Assembly (NCBI GenBank): GCA_033439795.1
Contig: JAUTDP010000010.1
Span: 1-64,000, forward strand
Source: Sordaria brevicollis
Taxonomy: Eukaryota > Ascomycota > Sordariomycetes > Sordariales > Sordariaceae
Length of the DNA: 64,000 nt
Reading direction: 5' to 3'
Below the pieces are notes generated by a model that ran no database searches, was not told the origin of the DNA, and saw only the letters and a program-made list of their open reading frames with translations. A program made the translations under genes and the position numbers. Numbering within the stretch: the first letter of the stretch is position 1; each line of letters starts with the position of its first letter. Shown one piece after another: positions 1-12,100 of this stretch.

Positions 1-127
1 ATTTATTTAAAGAAGAAGTAAATAATAATTATAATATTACTATCCTATTAGAAATATTATATATATTAATAAAGATTATAAATATTAATATATAGATTTA
101 ATATTGAAAAGATTTTATTGAAATCTT

Positions 128-206
128 AATAAGGTTATAGAAAAGGTTTGGAAAAGGTTGGAAAAGGGTTTTAAAAAGGTTAGAAAAGGGTTTAAAAAAG
201 GTTGGG
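128..206. repeat. short imperfect tandem repeat, GAAAAGGTT-like unit
   Basis: A core of about 12-15 bases resembling GAAAAGGTTT recurs at least five times in a row (for example around 139, 151, 161, 181 and 198). Units differ by small insertions and G/A changes. It lies inside the RIP block, so part of the variation is probably mutational. No function is apparent. Confidence 0.6.
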
Positions 207-2282
207 AATTTATACAATCCTTCTTATTCTATTCCCTTCTCTAATATATTTTAAACGCCGCTTTATTAAAACTAATTAAATAATTAATAAATTTAACCCG
301 TTTAAAATAATAAATTATATAATTATTATTAATAAATACCTTCGCGAATTTATCGAATAAATGAACGTTCTAAAATCGATAAAAGTCTTATATTATAAGG
401 TAGGTATATAATTTCGCTAATAAATTTAATTAAAAATAATTTACGGAGAAAAAAGAATTAAATCTTATTAATCGTAAGGTTTAAATCGTTAATAAATGAA
501 ATCCGCTCAAAAAATTCCTTCCAAATAATTTTTAAAATTTTATTTTTAATAAAAGAATAATATATATAATAATTATATATAATTAAAATAACGAAAAGAA
601 CCTTTTTATTATTTTTGGATATAAGGATTTCGAATCGGACGGGGCATAAATTAAACTCGACGTTTATAATTTCAAAATCGAAAAGGTATTTTATACCTAA
701 ACGAATATATATATTAGGAAACTCTTTATAAATTTTTAATAAAATTATAATAAAAATATAATAATAGTAAATTAAAGGAAAGGGAAAAGAAAGATAAATA
801 TTTATTATATATTCCGCGCCTCTAAATCTTTTAAAAGCTACCCGCGTAGAAATCTTTAATTCTCGTATTATAATTAAAACTTTTAATAATAGGTATTTAA
901 TAATCGAAATACCGATAGAGGGTTATTATTATTAAAAGCTAATACGAATATTAATTTTAATTCTTTTTATATACCTAAAGGTATTTATTCGATCCGCTAC
1001 CAACCTTTTTTTAATTTACGTATTTAATAATATATTATTAATATTTACCTTTTATTTAGCTAGCCTAAATAAGAAAGAGGTTAAATTAAATAATTAATAC
1101 GTAATAAAGAGGATAAATTTATAAATTTTAATAATATTATAAATCGGCAAATATTCGTTTACCTTTTATATTTATATTTTTATACTTCCCTATTTTAGAA
1201 ATTGTAAATAATATTATAAAATTAATAAATTAATTACTATTTAAAATCCCTAACTTTTTCGGACTTCTTCGAATCCAATTCAACGCGAATATCGTATTAT
1301 AATTATAAAATAAATTTAATAAAATTTTATTTCTAAATTATTCGTATAATTCGGGGATCTAAATGCGAGTAAATTTTAACGCTAATATAATATTTTTTAA
1401 TTCGATCGAACGTAATTATATTAAAAGTAAATACTTTAATATCGCTATATTCGTTTTTTAAATAGTTAAATTCCTAATATTATATAACCTATTATTAAAA
1501 TTTTAATAAAAGCTAATTAATATAAAAATAAAAAAAAGGTAATAAATTTAATTATATTAGTAGCGGATTTTTTTAAAATTAAATCCCTTTATTTAATATA
1601 CGTACGCGGTTCCTCTTCCGTTCGGAAAAAGATCCTCTAAATAATTAAGAAGATTATAGTATTTTTCGATTTATTCGACTATAAATTAATAACGTTTATT
1701 TCTAAAATTGGGGTTAAAAAAGGTATAGGAGTAGAAACGAATTTTATTTAAAAATATAAGGTCGATATTTTTATTAGAAGGAAATTTATAAGGAAGTATA
1801 TTATTAATATTGAAAAATCGGTCGCCGAATATTTTTAAAGAATCTTCGAATTCTTCTTCTTTTTTAATTATTACCTTATCGATTTATTAAATAATATCGA
1901 AATTTATATTATTAAAATCGTTAAACCCGAATAGAATTAAATTTTTACAATTATTCCAATTTTCGGCGAAAAGCCCCGGAGGGATAATTTCCGGTTATAT
2001 TAAATAATAAAAATATAATTAATTTTCGAATAAATTTTAAATTGAAAAAAATAAAAGAATAAAATTATATTTAAATCTTTTATAATAATTGAGTAAAAGT
2101 TTATAAAATTTTAAACGAAAGTAAATTCGAAGATAAAGAAGGAATATAAAATATAAAAAGTATATTAAAATTTTAAAGACTATTTTATATAATTTCGGAT
2201 ATTATTTTATAAAATTTTAGAATTTCTTTTATAATACCTCGGACCTTCCTATATAATACCTTAATTTAAATTTTATAATAAT

Positions 2283-2372
2283 TATATAAAAGTTATATAA
2301 AAGTTTTATAAAGGCTTTGTAAAAGCTTTGTAAAAGCTTTGTAAAAATTTTGTGAAGGCTTTATAAAGGTTT
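2283..2372. repeat. short tandem repeat, AAAAGCTTTGT-like unit
   Basis: A unit of 11-12 bases close to AAAAGCTTTGT is repeated about seven times with A/G and C/T changes, the central three copies being nearly identical (2319-2352). It lies inside the AT-rich block and has no gene around it. Confidence 0.65.
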
Positions 2373-3150
2373 TATATTACTATAAACCGGAAATTAGAGC
2401 CTATAATTATATATATATTTAAAGGGCTAAAGATACTTACTTCTATAGAATGTATATAAACTCTTTACGAATATTTTACGGATATTAAAATAATATTTTA
2501 AAGGCTTAACTATTTTATAAAATTAAATTAAATATAGGAATACTTATTTTATACCTTTAATTAAATATAAGCGCAGTATTATTAATACTTTAATAAAATA
2601 TTATTTAAATCTTATTAAAATTTTAATAAGATATTATTATTATCGGAAGCCGAAATGTAGTACGAGCTTTCTAATATATAAATTAGACTTAGTAATTTAT
2701 AAATAGACCTTATTATTATATATATTTATAAAGGTAGATTAGATAAATGTACTTGGTATTATATTTTATTATACAGCTTAAGTAGGGGTTAGGGTTTATT
2801 ATAAGAAAAAACTTCCGAGGGGGGGTCGCCGGACGCCGGAAGCCACTTATATAGGTGGTTCGTCCCACATTGACCGTTGCTTTGCCCCATAATAGCTCTT
2901 TCCTTTTTGAAACGTCGACAACATCACGAGGAAAGAACATTCACCTCAAATGGAAATAACTCTGTGCCTGAAACATTAAAAACCCAAAGAAGAGAACAAG
3001 AGTATGGTTCCTTTGGCTTCCAAGGCTGTTTTCCAGCTGCACCAAAGTTTTTGAAGACGCTCGCAACACAACCCCAAGACCACCCGACTTCAGCACACTA
3101 CTGTACCATAGACCCCACAACAGACCCATAACCCCTGTACACATCCGAAA

Positions 3151-4731
3151 ATGGACGTCAAAAGGGTACGAGATGCTTCACAGACACTCGACAATAGAAG
3201 CACCAGCTAACGAGTATGGACTCTTCAGATTGGCATGATCGGAACCGGTAGCATGGGCGGCATGATGTCGCTCTTGTTTGCGGAACACGGCATCCACACG
3301 CATTACTTCGACCCGTCCAAAAAGAACGTCGAAGCCCTCCAGTCCCACGCCAAGGAAAGCAAGCACGAAGACAAGATCACCTACCACGACGATCACAAGT
3401 CCCTATGCAAGGCTCTCGAGGATGGGAACAACCCAAAGGTCTTCATATTCAGCATCCCCCATGGCGGCCCTGCCGACGATAGCATCGACGCCCTCGAACC
3501 CTACCTCAAGCCAGGCGATATTATCATGGACGCGTCCAACGAGCACTGGAAGGCTACCGAGAGACGACAGGGCCGGCTTGAACCAAAGGGCATCCACTAC
3601 ATTGGCATGGGGGTATCTGGTGGCTACCAGTCAGCTCGTCATGGTCCTTCCATCTCCCCTGGCGGGAGCAAGGAGGCGCTCGACAAGGTGATCCCCTTCC
3701 TCCAGAAGATCGCATGCAAAGACACCAAGGGAAGGCCTTGTGTTGTCAAGCTGGGACCAGGCGGTTGCGGACACTATGTCAAGATGATCCATAACGGTAT
3801 CGAACACGGAATGATGACCGCCCTCTGCGAAGCTTGGGCGATCATGAATATCGGCTTGGGTATGGACTACCAGGAGATCGGCGACGTGTTTGAGAAGTGG
3901 AACGGCGACAAGGAGAAACCTCTGAGAGACTGCTTCTTGATCGACATTGGTGCCGATATCTGTCGAACCAAGGATGAAAAGGGCAACTATGTGCTGGCCA
4001 ACGTACGGGACAAGGTCGTCCAGGATGTAGACAACTCCGAGGGCACAGGAACGTGGGCGGTTCAGGAGGGTACTAGGCTCCACGTACCAGATCCGACCAT
4101 TGCTGTCTCGCACCTATTCAGAGTCGCCTCGGCGGATGCGGCAAGGAGAGAAACGGTCAAGAAGGCGTTGGAAGGCAAGGGTGTAAGACCAGCTAGAATG
4201 GAGGGCGTCGACAAGGAGAAGTTTATGGACGATTTGTACAACGCCGTCTATGCTTCGTTCCTCATGTGCTTCATCCAGGGCCTGCATGTTCTCTCCAAGG
4301 CCAACGAGGAGAACGAGTGGAAGCTCGACTTTGCCGATGTTCTTCAACTCTGGCGCAAGGGATGTATCATCCAAAGCGATGGGATTGTCGATCTGCTCGA
4401 GGCCGTGTATCGCTCGAGGGAGCACAACAACGACGATCTGCTAGGACATAGGAAGATTGCTGGCGAGCTGGAGAAGACGTACCCTTCTCTCAAGAGGGTT
4501 GTACTGAAGGCTATCGAGTTCGATCTGCATGCCGGAGCGCTGGGTACAAGTTTGGAGTACTACAAGTACTCGGGCTCAACTGAGTTGCCTACCCAGTTTC
4601 CGGAGGCCGAGCTGGATTACTTCGGAGCCCACATGTTCGACCTGAAGACTGCTCAGCCGGGTAAGCCGGTGACGGGCGACCATCACTTTGAGTGGAAGCC
4701 TGCAAGGGGTATTCTTGAGACTGATGACTAA
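3151..4731 (+). CDS. 6-phosphogluconate dehydrogenase-like protein (divergent paralog)
   Basis: Two exons: 3151-3165 (M-D-V-K-R) and 3229-4731; the 63-nt intron has donor GTACGA, a GCTAAC branch site and CAG acceptor, and restores the N-terminal beta strand of the Rossmann fold (IGMIGTGSMGG, GxGxxG). Product 505 aa, close to the usual 6PGDH length. The NAD(P)-binding domain is followed by the VSGG loop, the KxxHNGIE catalytic helix (Lys and Asn kept) and the C-terminal DYFGAH tail. Canonical 6PGDH oxidatively decarboxylates 6-phosphogluconate to ribulose 5-phosphate in the cytosol. Several phosphate-contact positions differ here: HNGIEYG reads HNGIEHG, GTGKWT reads GTGTWA, and RDYFGAH reads LDYFGAH. 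The second beta strand ends in Asp (HYFDPSK), which favours NAD over NADP. Family assignment is firm; the substrate is uncertain and may not be 6-phosphogluconate. Confidence 0.92.
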
Positions 4732-5479
4732 AAATCTCTTGAGGCTTTTCGGGTTCGGAGCTTTTGGCAGCGGCTGGGATGCGATTCGTCCTTCGACCAC
4801 GGCGATGGGTCTATCGAATCTTGATACAACTTACATTGATGGATGATCTTCCTTTTGCCCCTTTATGCATTCCTGTCTAACCATAACCACCTTTTGCATT
4901 TCGATTCCTCAGGACCCGCGCCCAATATCAGCAAGGCCATCACTTGACAGGATTTAGATTGCCCTCCACCAACTGCCGACCATCGCCAATGATATAGTTG
5001 CAGCCAAGCGAAAGGCGGATTGACGTCAGGCATGGACATTGGGTGCCTTCATGAAACATTGTGTCGCTGGGGTTGAAGAGGTTAATGGTGACTTGAGGAG
5101 TTTTCGACCCGCGGCCCGGTGGTTCCGATCATGCCCAGACCCTAGACGAGGAGGGCCACGCTCCGAAACCCACGAAAGATGCCAAGAAGGTGACACTCGA
5201 TCACCAAAACAGCCGGGAGCTAACCTTCAACCACGCTTCTAGCCCTGACGAGTATCCCGGTTGTGGGGTGCATGGACACCTTTTCGCATGGCACTCAATT
5301 TAACCTCTTTATGCTCATTGGTCCGCATACACTCAACCTTGAACTCGTTTAGGAAGTGCGGACGTCGATGTCCGTAACGGGAACAACCTCGACTGAACGA
5401 CAGCCAGATTTGACCAGAACACCAAGCGCCCAAGCCTTCACTTTCCCAGATCCAAGCATGGCTTTCAGCCATCGTGACT

Positions 5480-5490
5480 CCGGTTACCGG
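5480..5490. promoter_or_regulatory. inverted CGG/CCG pair upstream of LPMO
   Basis: The 11-base palindrome CCGGTTACCGG lies about 340 bases ahead of the LPMO start codon. Inverted CGG triplets are the kind of site bound by fungal Zn2Cys6 regulators, the class that controls cellulase genes. This is only a sequence resemblance; no specific factor can be named. Confidence 0.3.
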
Positions 5491-5665
5491 GCCGCAGTTT
5501 GTTGCGCCATGCAACGTTGATGCCAAATCCCGGGTTGGTGTCGCCGTCGCGGTGGGACTACCCGTCCTCCAATATCTCAGATGACCAGCTTTGTGATCGA
5601 TGGATGCAAGTCTGTGTGGCGGACAGGACGCTCGGGACTCAATCTTGGTTCCTGGGTCCAACTGG

Positions 5666-5672
5666 TATATAT
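5666..5672 (+). promoter_or_regulatory. TATA-like box of LPMO gene
   Basis: TATATAT sits about 160 bases before the ATG at 5829, a plausible distance for a fungal core promoter with a leader of roughly 100-130 nt. Strongly expressed secreted-enzyme genes often have such a box. Confidence 0.4.
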
Positions 5673-5828
5673 CCGGCCGTGTCTCCCACTCCCAGGTTCC
5701 TGTTCCTGTTGATCCTTCGCCTCAAGCCTCCAGCCTCAGTACCGCCCAACCTTGGATCCTTCCTCGCTAGCAGCTTCGACGATTCACTCTCTTACCCGAC
5801 TTCACTTCATACCAACCCACAGCCCATC

Positions 5829-7081
5829 ATGAAGCTTTCCGTCGCTGCCGCCATTCTCGCCGCGAGCGAGGCCTCGGCCCATTACATCTTCCAGCAAGTC
5901 GGCGCCGGCACCTCGGTCAACCCGACCTGGAAGTACATCCGCCAGCACACCAACTACAACTCGCCCGTGACCGACCTCAAGTCCAACGACCTCCGTTGCA
6001 ACGTCGGCGCCAGCGCCAACGGTGTCGAGACTTTGACTGTTGCTGCCGGCTCCCAGATCACCTTCAAGACTGACACGCCCGTCTACCACCAGGGTCCCAC
6101 CTCCATCTACCTCTCCAAGGCTCCCGGCTCCCTTTCCAGCTATGATGGCTCCGGCGGCTGGTTCAAGATCAAGGACTGGGGTGCTACCTTCCCCGGTGGT
6201 GGATGGACTTTGAGCGACACCTACACCTTCACAATCCCTTCGTGCATTCCCTCGGGTGATTACCTGTTGAGAATTCAGCAGATTGGTATCCACAAGTGAG
6301 TTTACCAGTTCGCATGTTTGGTACGACGAGACAAAGGGACAAGATAGGTACTAACCTTCATCAACAGCCCCTGGCCCGCAGGTATCCCCCAGTTCTACCT
6401 CTCCTGCGCTCACATCTCCGTCACTGGCGGCGGTAACGCTTCCCCCGCCACTGTCTCCATTCCCGGAGCCTTCAAGGAGACCGACCCTGGTTACACCGCC
6501 AACGTGAGTTCAGTTCCTTTTTCTCTCTCCCCCGGAAATTTCCCCAGATCGCCAAGTCGCTCTTTCCCAATGGTCCCAGTTGAGGGAAATGGAGTGGAAA
6601 GAGCAACCTGCACAAACTGCAGGCCCTGCCTGTCCTCCTGCCACTTTCCCTTCTTGAAACGCACCCCACTTGGAACTTCTCTCCAGGAACACTCCTTCCC
6701 CAAACCTCTCCCGCTTCCACTCCACAGCCACCTCACCAAATTCTCAACCCCTCATCGAAACAAATTTACTGACCCTTCCACTCCAAACAGATCTACTCCA
6801 ACTTCAACAGCTACACCGTCCCCGGCCCCGCCGAGTTCACCTGCTCCGGCTCCGGCGGCGGCAACGGCGGCAGCACGCCCTCCAACCCCACCACCACCCT
6901 CCGCACCTCGACCGTCGCCAGGACCAGCACCACCGCTGCGGGCAGCCAGCCCACCAGCCCCTCCGGATGCTCCGTCGCCAAGTACGGCCAGTGCGGCGGT
7001 ATTGGCTACAGCGGGTGCACGAGCTGCGCGAGCGGGTCGAGCTGCAAGGTTACTAATGAGTACTACTCTCAGTGCTTGTAA
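5829..7081 (+). CDS. AA9 lytic polysaccharide monooxygenase with C-terminal CBM1
   Basis: Three exons: 5829-6295, 6368-6503 and 6791-7081; product 297 aa. A 17-residue signal peptide ([17 protein letters not shown]) exposes His18 as the mature N-terminus, the first ligand of the copper histidine brace. His87 (in PVYHQGP) is the second ligand and Tyr166 (in QFYLSC) the axial residue. The AA9 fold ends at the PGPAEFTC motif, then a Ser/Thr/Gly-rich linker leads to a CBM1 ([12 protein letters not shown]...YYSQCL) that binds crystalline cellulose. The enzyme is secreted and cleaves cellulose oxidatively, boosting hydrolytic cellulases. Intron 1 (72 nt) is ordinary; intron 2 is 287 nt, long for this genome, with a TACTGAC branch site and CAG acceptor. 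An upstream extension of the frame has no ATG and would bury the signal peptide, so 5829 is the start. Confidence 0.96.
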
Positions 7082-7862
7082 GGGGTTGTGAGAGTAAGGA
7101 AAGTTCAGTCCAGGTTTGGGAGGGCTGAGGCAGTGAGGCGAGGTGGTGAAGGGTTAACGCGCTGCCCTGTGACGGGGAAGAAAAGCTTCTTGTGAATACC
7201 TTTGGTTGTCTAGAAGGTCGCTGTTGGCGCGAGTCGACTGGGGCTGGAAAGACCTTGATAATTGTATATACTTCTTCACTTGGCTGTGGGTTGAACTACC
7301 GGACGGAGTTAGACCGCGAATTTGCATATAGATGGAATAGGATGTGAGAATGCAAAGCATCTTACCATCAAAGATCATTTATTCGACCGATGAAATGCCG
7401 TCCGTGAGCTGTGCGATGAGAGTGGTAGTTACTGCTGCGCAAGTGGTGATTATCTGAACAAAACTGTTAGTTGACTGTTAGATACCATATTGTGATGAAG
7501 AAGTCCTACCTCATCCTTCTTATTGTTCATTGCCTTCATGTGTGTCTTGTCTTGTCTTGTATAACTGGGCAAACGGACACTGAAAGCACTGGAGAAAGGG
7601 GCGAAAAGTAATATAACATCGAATTGGTAAGAGGTAGAAGAAAGTATTATACAGATGTCGTAACCATTGACATCTGCACTAAGACCCCGATTTGGGGGAG
7701 TACAATGCATGCATCTATAACGCCCGATGCCCTTGTTAGCCGTGACGCCGTGGTATCCTAAAAGCCTATGGCTGGATCTCACTTTCACCGTGAACCCAGG
7801 CCTCCTCCATGTCCTCCTTCTCTGTACCCACACCAATTTTCCTTTTCGTTCATGCTTTTCGA
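7082..7862. other. convergent intergenic region
   Basis: Lies between the 3' ends of the LPMO gene (+) and the membrane-protein gene (-), so it should hold both 3' untranslated regions. No coding frame or RNA gene is supported. A short CTTGT run occurs near 7540-7560. Confidence 0.7.
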
Positions 7863-9138
7863 TTAACTCCTCTTCGGCTCGTCGTTTTGAGTATCTTGCT
7901 CCTGCTTGACCTGATTTTGATGACCTTCCTGCTGACTCACTGGCCCCTGTGGCAGCTTTTGCTCCTGTGGTGGTTGAACGGCACCGGCATCCATCTCAAA
8001 CCCGGGATAGTTTCCCGCAGGCAGTTCCTGGGCGCCGTGATGCTGGTCGGTGACAGGTAGTTCCGAAACGGTATCGAGTCCCAGTCCGTTGTTCTGGTAG
8101 CCGCCATTGTAGCCATTATAGCCAAACTTTTGGTCGAAGCCGTCTTGTCTAAGATTGGGAGAGGCGTGTTGGCTGTGGAGACCTGCCTTGGAGAGAGCAG
8201 GAGAGATGGGGCCATGCTGGCTGCCAGGGGCAGTGAGGCCACTCACGTATGAGTCTGCATGTTGCGAAACTGAGCGTTAGCCAGTCTGATCAGTGGGATG
8301 GCAGGAGGAGATGTGAATGTTGAACTCTTTGGCTCTTACCTCGGATATAGCCCGTGCTTGGGCTGCTCATGACCGATCGTCCGCTTTCATCAGCATATCC
8401 GTATCCTTGATGCCCTTGGTGCGGGTATGCGTGCTGAGACATGGGACTCATGGGGCCAGCATGAGACATGGCCGCGCCAGGCAAGTCCGCCTCTTGTTTG
8501 GTTGCCTCCGCCTTCTTCTTCCTTGGGAACCATCCGCACTTCCACACTAGTCCAGCAACAATGAGGAGAATTGCAAGTACGGCTCCTACAGCAATGCCAG
8601 CAATAGCACCGGTGGATAGTCCTCCGCTGCTCTCCGAGGTGTTTGTATCGTTGGCAGGTTGGTTTGTGCTGCTGCTAGTTGGCTCGCTTGCGCTGCTGCT
8701 GCTGCTGCTGCTGGGATCTGTTTTGCTGCCGCCATAGCTAACTCCGGAGCCTTTAGGATTGAGGAGTTGAGTACGAGGCCATGGATCGCTGGCATTGTTG
8801 TTCAGGATTGCTGGTCTCAGGTCATCTGTCGGGCAGTTCCCGTTTCTACACGGGTTCGTTACGCAACAACCCAAAAATGGTGGAGTGGTTCCATTGCATG
8901 TGTACCATAGAGCTTCGGTAGTCACGACGGCGCACATTTGCGCAGGGATCTCCTCGTATTTTGCGGAAGAGAATGTAGCAACTCGCAGTCGCTCGTCCGG
9001 GCAGACACCACCTCGTTCCTCGGTACATGGATTGACGGTGCAACAGCCGATGAATTCGACTTTGCTGTCAACGCACATGTAATAGCTTCCGCCCGCTGGG
9101 CAAGAAAACCCAAAGTAGCCGATGAGTTCGGTTGCCAT
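7863..9138 (-). CDS. single-pass membrane protein with two Cys-rich CC-x(2)-NPC modules
   Basis: Two exons on the minus strand: 9138-8340 and 8254-7863, joined across an 85-nt intron (GTAAGA donor, CTAAC branch, CAG acceptor); product 396 aa. The N-terminal part carries two related modules, each with a C...Y-x-C...GCC-x(2)-NPC pattern (about residues 13-47 and 68-103). A Ser/Thr/Asn-rich stalk follows (about 140-175), encoded partly by a CTG/CAG-type run at 8693-8714. One hydrophobic segment (GLSTGAIAGIAVGAVLAILL...) precedes a basic KCGWFPRKKK stop-transfer stretch and a long Gln/Pro/Gly-rich tail. Cys modules outside with a tail inside suggests a cell-surface protein. There is no classical signal peptide at the chosen ATG, so it may be an N-out signal-anchor protein. 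Function is unknown. Confidence 0.85.
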
Positions 9139-12100
9139 GATGAGTCAGGTGGTATGAGGGAGCAAAGAATGGGAGAGACGAAGATCCCGAGACTGGACAG
9201 GGAAAGGCTGGCGATGAGAAAAGTTGGAGGAAGAGGTTCAGGAACCAGCAAGTAGGCAAACCCACGGCTTTTACATCAGATGATAGCTGACAGAATAGCA
9301 ATGCCTGTAGAAAACGGGCCAGTGAGAACAATGGCTGGAAAACGAGTGCAGTTGATACTGGACCCGGATCCCCCAAGACGTATGTACCAGGATCGTGACC
9401 GTAGAGGCGGACTTGAAGGGCTGATATCAACCTTACCCAAAGGAGTAACGATGAGTGAAGAACAGTCCATCAAAGGATGAGCCAAAAGCTGACATCGAAA
9501 GGCTTGGCCCGAAGGCAACATTAATCTGATTGGGTCCCAGCACGAAAAGAGGACAAGAAGATGCAGTGCCTCCAGTGTGTACTCCAACGTGCTAACAGTC
9601 TGCCTGGCAAGGCGAGGGAGGTTCTTCGATTTCGTGTTGTTCTCGGCCAGGGTCGAATGCAGACGACACTGTTGTCCTTCCACTTCTGCTGCGGCCTGCA
9701 TCGCTGCATCCACTCGGTGCTAGCGGTGAATTGTGACGGGTTGAGTGACGGCTTGTTGGCGGACGCCTGACGGGAAGAGGAAAAGACAAATTTGTAGGCA
9801 ATCCACTGGCGGAAGCTTCAAGAGCGGGAATGGCGGCGGCCAGGTGAAGAGCCAGACCAAAGGACGAGACCGTTACACTGGAGATCAACTCAAGTTGACC
9901 AACATGGGGGCATGTCCTGAAGCGTGTACAGGTGTCAGGGAATCACTTGATGAACGGGACGGGGTCAATGGCCTGGCTCGCCTGGATAGTGCGTGACAAA
10001 GAACACTTCGGCATTCCACAACAAAAGACCAGTCAGTTATAGAACAACCTTCGACGGCCATGGACCACTTGGTCCACATCGGATCGGTGACAGAGCTCGA
10101 CGAGGTGCCCTGATTCCAAGCCTTGAGCAAGGCTAAATGTGGCGGCTTTGGTGTTTGGATCTGGATCGTTATGTGTGGGATGGTCGGATTTGGTGAGGTT
10201 GAGGCATGTCGTTGAGAGTGGGTGGTGAGTGGTGACACGATCATCGCCATGTGTTGTTGGAGAATGCGGAGAGAATTGGACGCCAAGGTTTGGGTCGAGA
10301 GCAAACACAAAAATAGGCCCTAACGGGAAGGCGGGGAGCGGGCTGTGTTAGTGCACTACAGGCTTGGCATGAGTTCTCCGATTGGCGTAGCGCCGACTGT
10401 TAAGACATGAGCCGTCCCGGTGTTAGTGGTACGCACCGAGGCAGTTACTACTACGGCGCAGAAAATCTCCAGTACTAACAGTGCTGCCAGGTGTTTTAAA
10501 CAATTCAGGCCATTTGATGTTAGCATCATTGTAAGCCGCTGTATTTCCACATCGGAAAGCGTAACGAACATCCCGTCTGCGAACCCTTCATCCTTCCTTA
10601 TTCCACCTAATTTCAACAACCCTTGCCCACAGGCAAACGCCATGACCCGGCTTAGAACGACATCCTCAATGCCACCAGCCATGTCATAAAACCAGGCATC
10701 ACTTTTCTCATTTGTCGTGTGTCACGGGCAGTGCGACACGGCATCACCAGAAACAGTAGGAAGTACACAGTTCTGACCTCCTTTTACCATCCAAGCCTCT
10801 GGATCTTCACCATACCTACTTGGGGGCCGGTGGCCATTTTGAAGAAAACCCCGCGCGAGCTTGCATTCCGAACTCTCTTCCTCTCGACCTTTGTCAGTCT
10901 GGTGGGAAGAGGAGAATGGCCGCGATGCTACCATGTTACCAACAAGACGATAGCCGCGCCTGCGCTTCTGCACCAACCGCAGCAGCCCCTCCACCCGAGC
11001 CCAAAACCCGCGAGGCATGTAACATGACCTCCGTACCCGTGCCATGATTTCTTTCTCGTAACAAAGTTACAGTCGAAAGAGATGTGCCAGTTTCGGTGCT
11101 GAATCTTTACTGAAATTCCCGGCTGGTTCCAACTCCAAAAGGAGAGCCAAGACAGACCTCTGCTCGGCAAAATTGACGGCTGGGTGCATGTCTGCTGATA
11201 ACGATAACGGCCTTCCATCCTTCCGTCCATGTTTCGGAGATTCCGTCCACTGAGAAAAGAGCCCGTCAGAAGCCCGCCAAAAGGCTGCCATTTACCATTG
11301 ATGTGGCTGCGTTTCAACACTCAACCGGTCAATGAGACCTGCAGTAACAATCGTTCCTCTTCTCGTCCGTCATCACCACATCCTCACACGCCCATGCTGC
11401 TGTTCGGACGAGCCCAGCTCGGAATCTCCTCGCACAGCATCGCCAGCTACGCCTTACCCCCAGCCCGCCTCTGCTGATGTGAGAAATCGTCATCGACCTG
11501 CCAATCGACGATTTTCAGATGTTTTGACAGCCATCTTTCGGGTAAGCCGGAGTGTGGGTGTTGTGTTGCTATTGACGGTCGTCGCTCTTCTCATGGCCTC
11601 CATGTATCGCAGTTCATGGATTGGTCGCAGCTCCCACCGAGGGTTAGGGTTCATCATGAGTGATCCCGGATCTGGTTGTTTGCTGATATCAGACCTTGAC
11701 AGGCATCAAGTCGGACAGCGACGGGGACACTCCCATGTCCTTCTGGAATGTTGACAGTAGCGAGATTGGGAAGGGGTTAGCCTTTCCCAATATTTCATTT
11801 ACTGATCGACTTGTCACCAGCAAACATCCCGTCGAGCTACAAATGACCTCGTCCGTGATTGCCCTCCACGACACCATAAGAACAAGGTTCTGACAGGCGT
11901 TCAAAGATGCAAAGAGTACTGCAGAAGAAATCCGTCGTTGCGCAAATGTGTGTGGCAATCATGGCGGCCCGCACTTACATCGAGGCCAACAGCTCAGGGG
12001 AATGAGGGAATCAAATTTCTCAACCTGGGTGCCACATGCATGGCCCCAAAAAGCCTAGGACGATAAACCCATAGAAGCTGGCGATGATTTGAAGGTGATA

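Larger units (their letters stand above)
1..2740. repeat. RIP-degraded AT-rich block, left edge of window
   Basis: This stretch is extremely AT-rich and has stop codons in every frame, with no open frame worth reporting. CpA and TpG dinucleotides are scarce while CpG persists, which is the mark of repeat-induced point mutation rather than CpG methylation decay. RIP acts on duplicated DNA, so the block is inferred to be one or more dead transposons. I could not identify a protein domain or terminal repeats, and the block continues beyond the left edge of the window. It ends near 2740-2850, where composition returns to normal just ahead of the first gene. Confidence 0.85.
4732..5828. other. intergenic region between 6PGDH-like gene and LPMO gene
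   Basis: Normal-composition DNA. Open frames here are short or begin with non-ATG codons and show no domain. The right part should contain the LPMO promoter (see the CGG inverted pair and TATA-like site listed separately). I see nothing else. Confidence 0.7.

Noticed and set aside
2780..2815. TTAGGG-like sequence near the first block edge
   Set aside because: Only one unit is present and it is followed by unique DNA and genes, so it is not a telomere or clear interstitial array.
5499..5828. N-terminal extension of the LPMO frame
   Set aside because: It starts at TTG and would place the signal peptide internally, which would prevent the N-terminal copper-binding histidine from forming.
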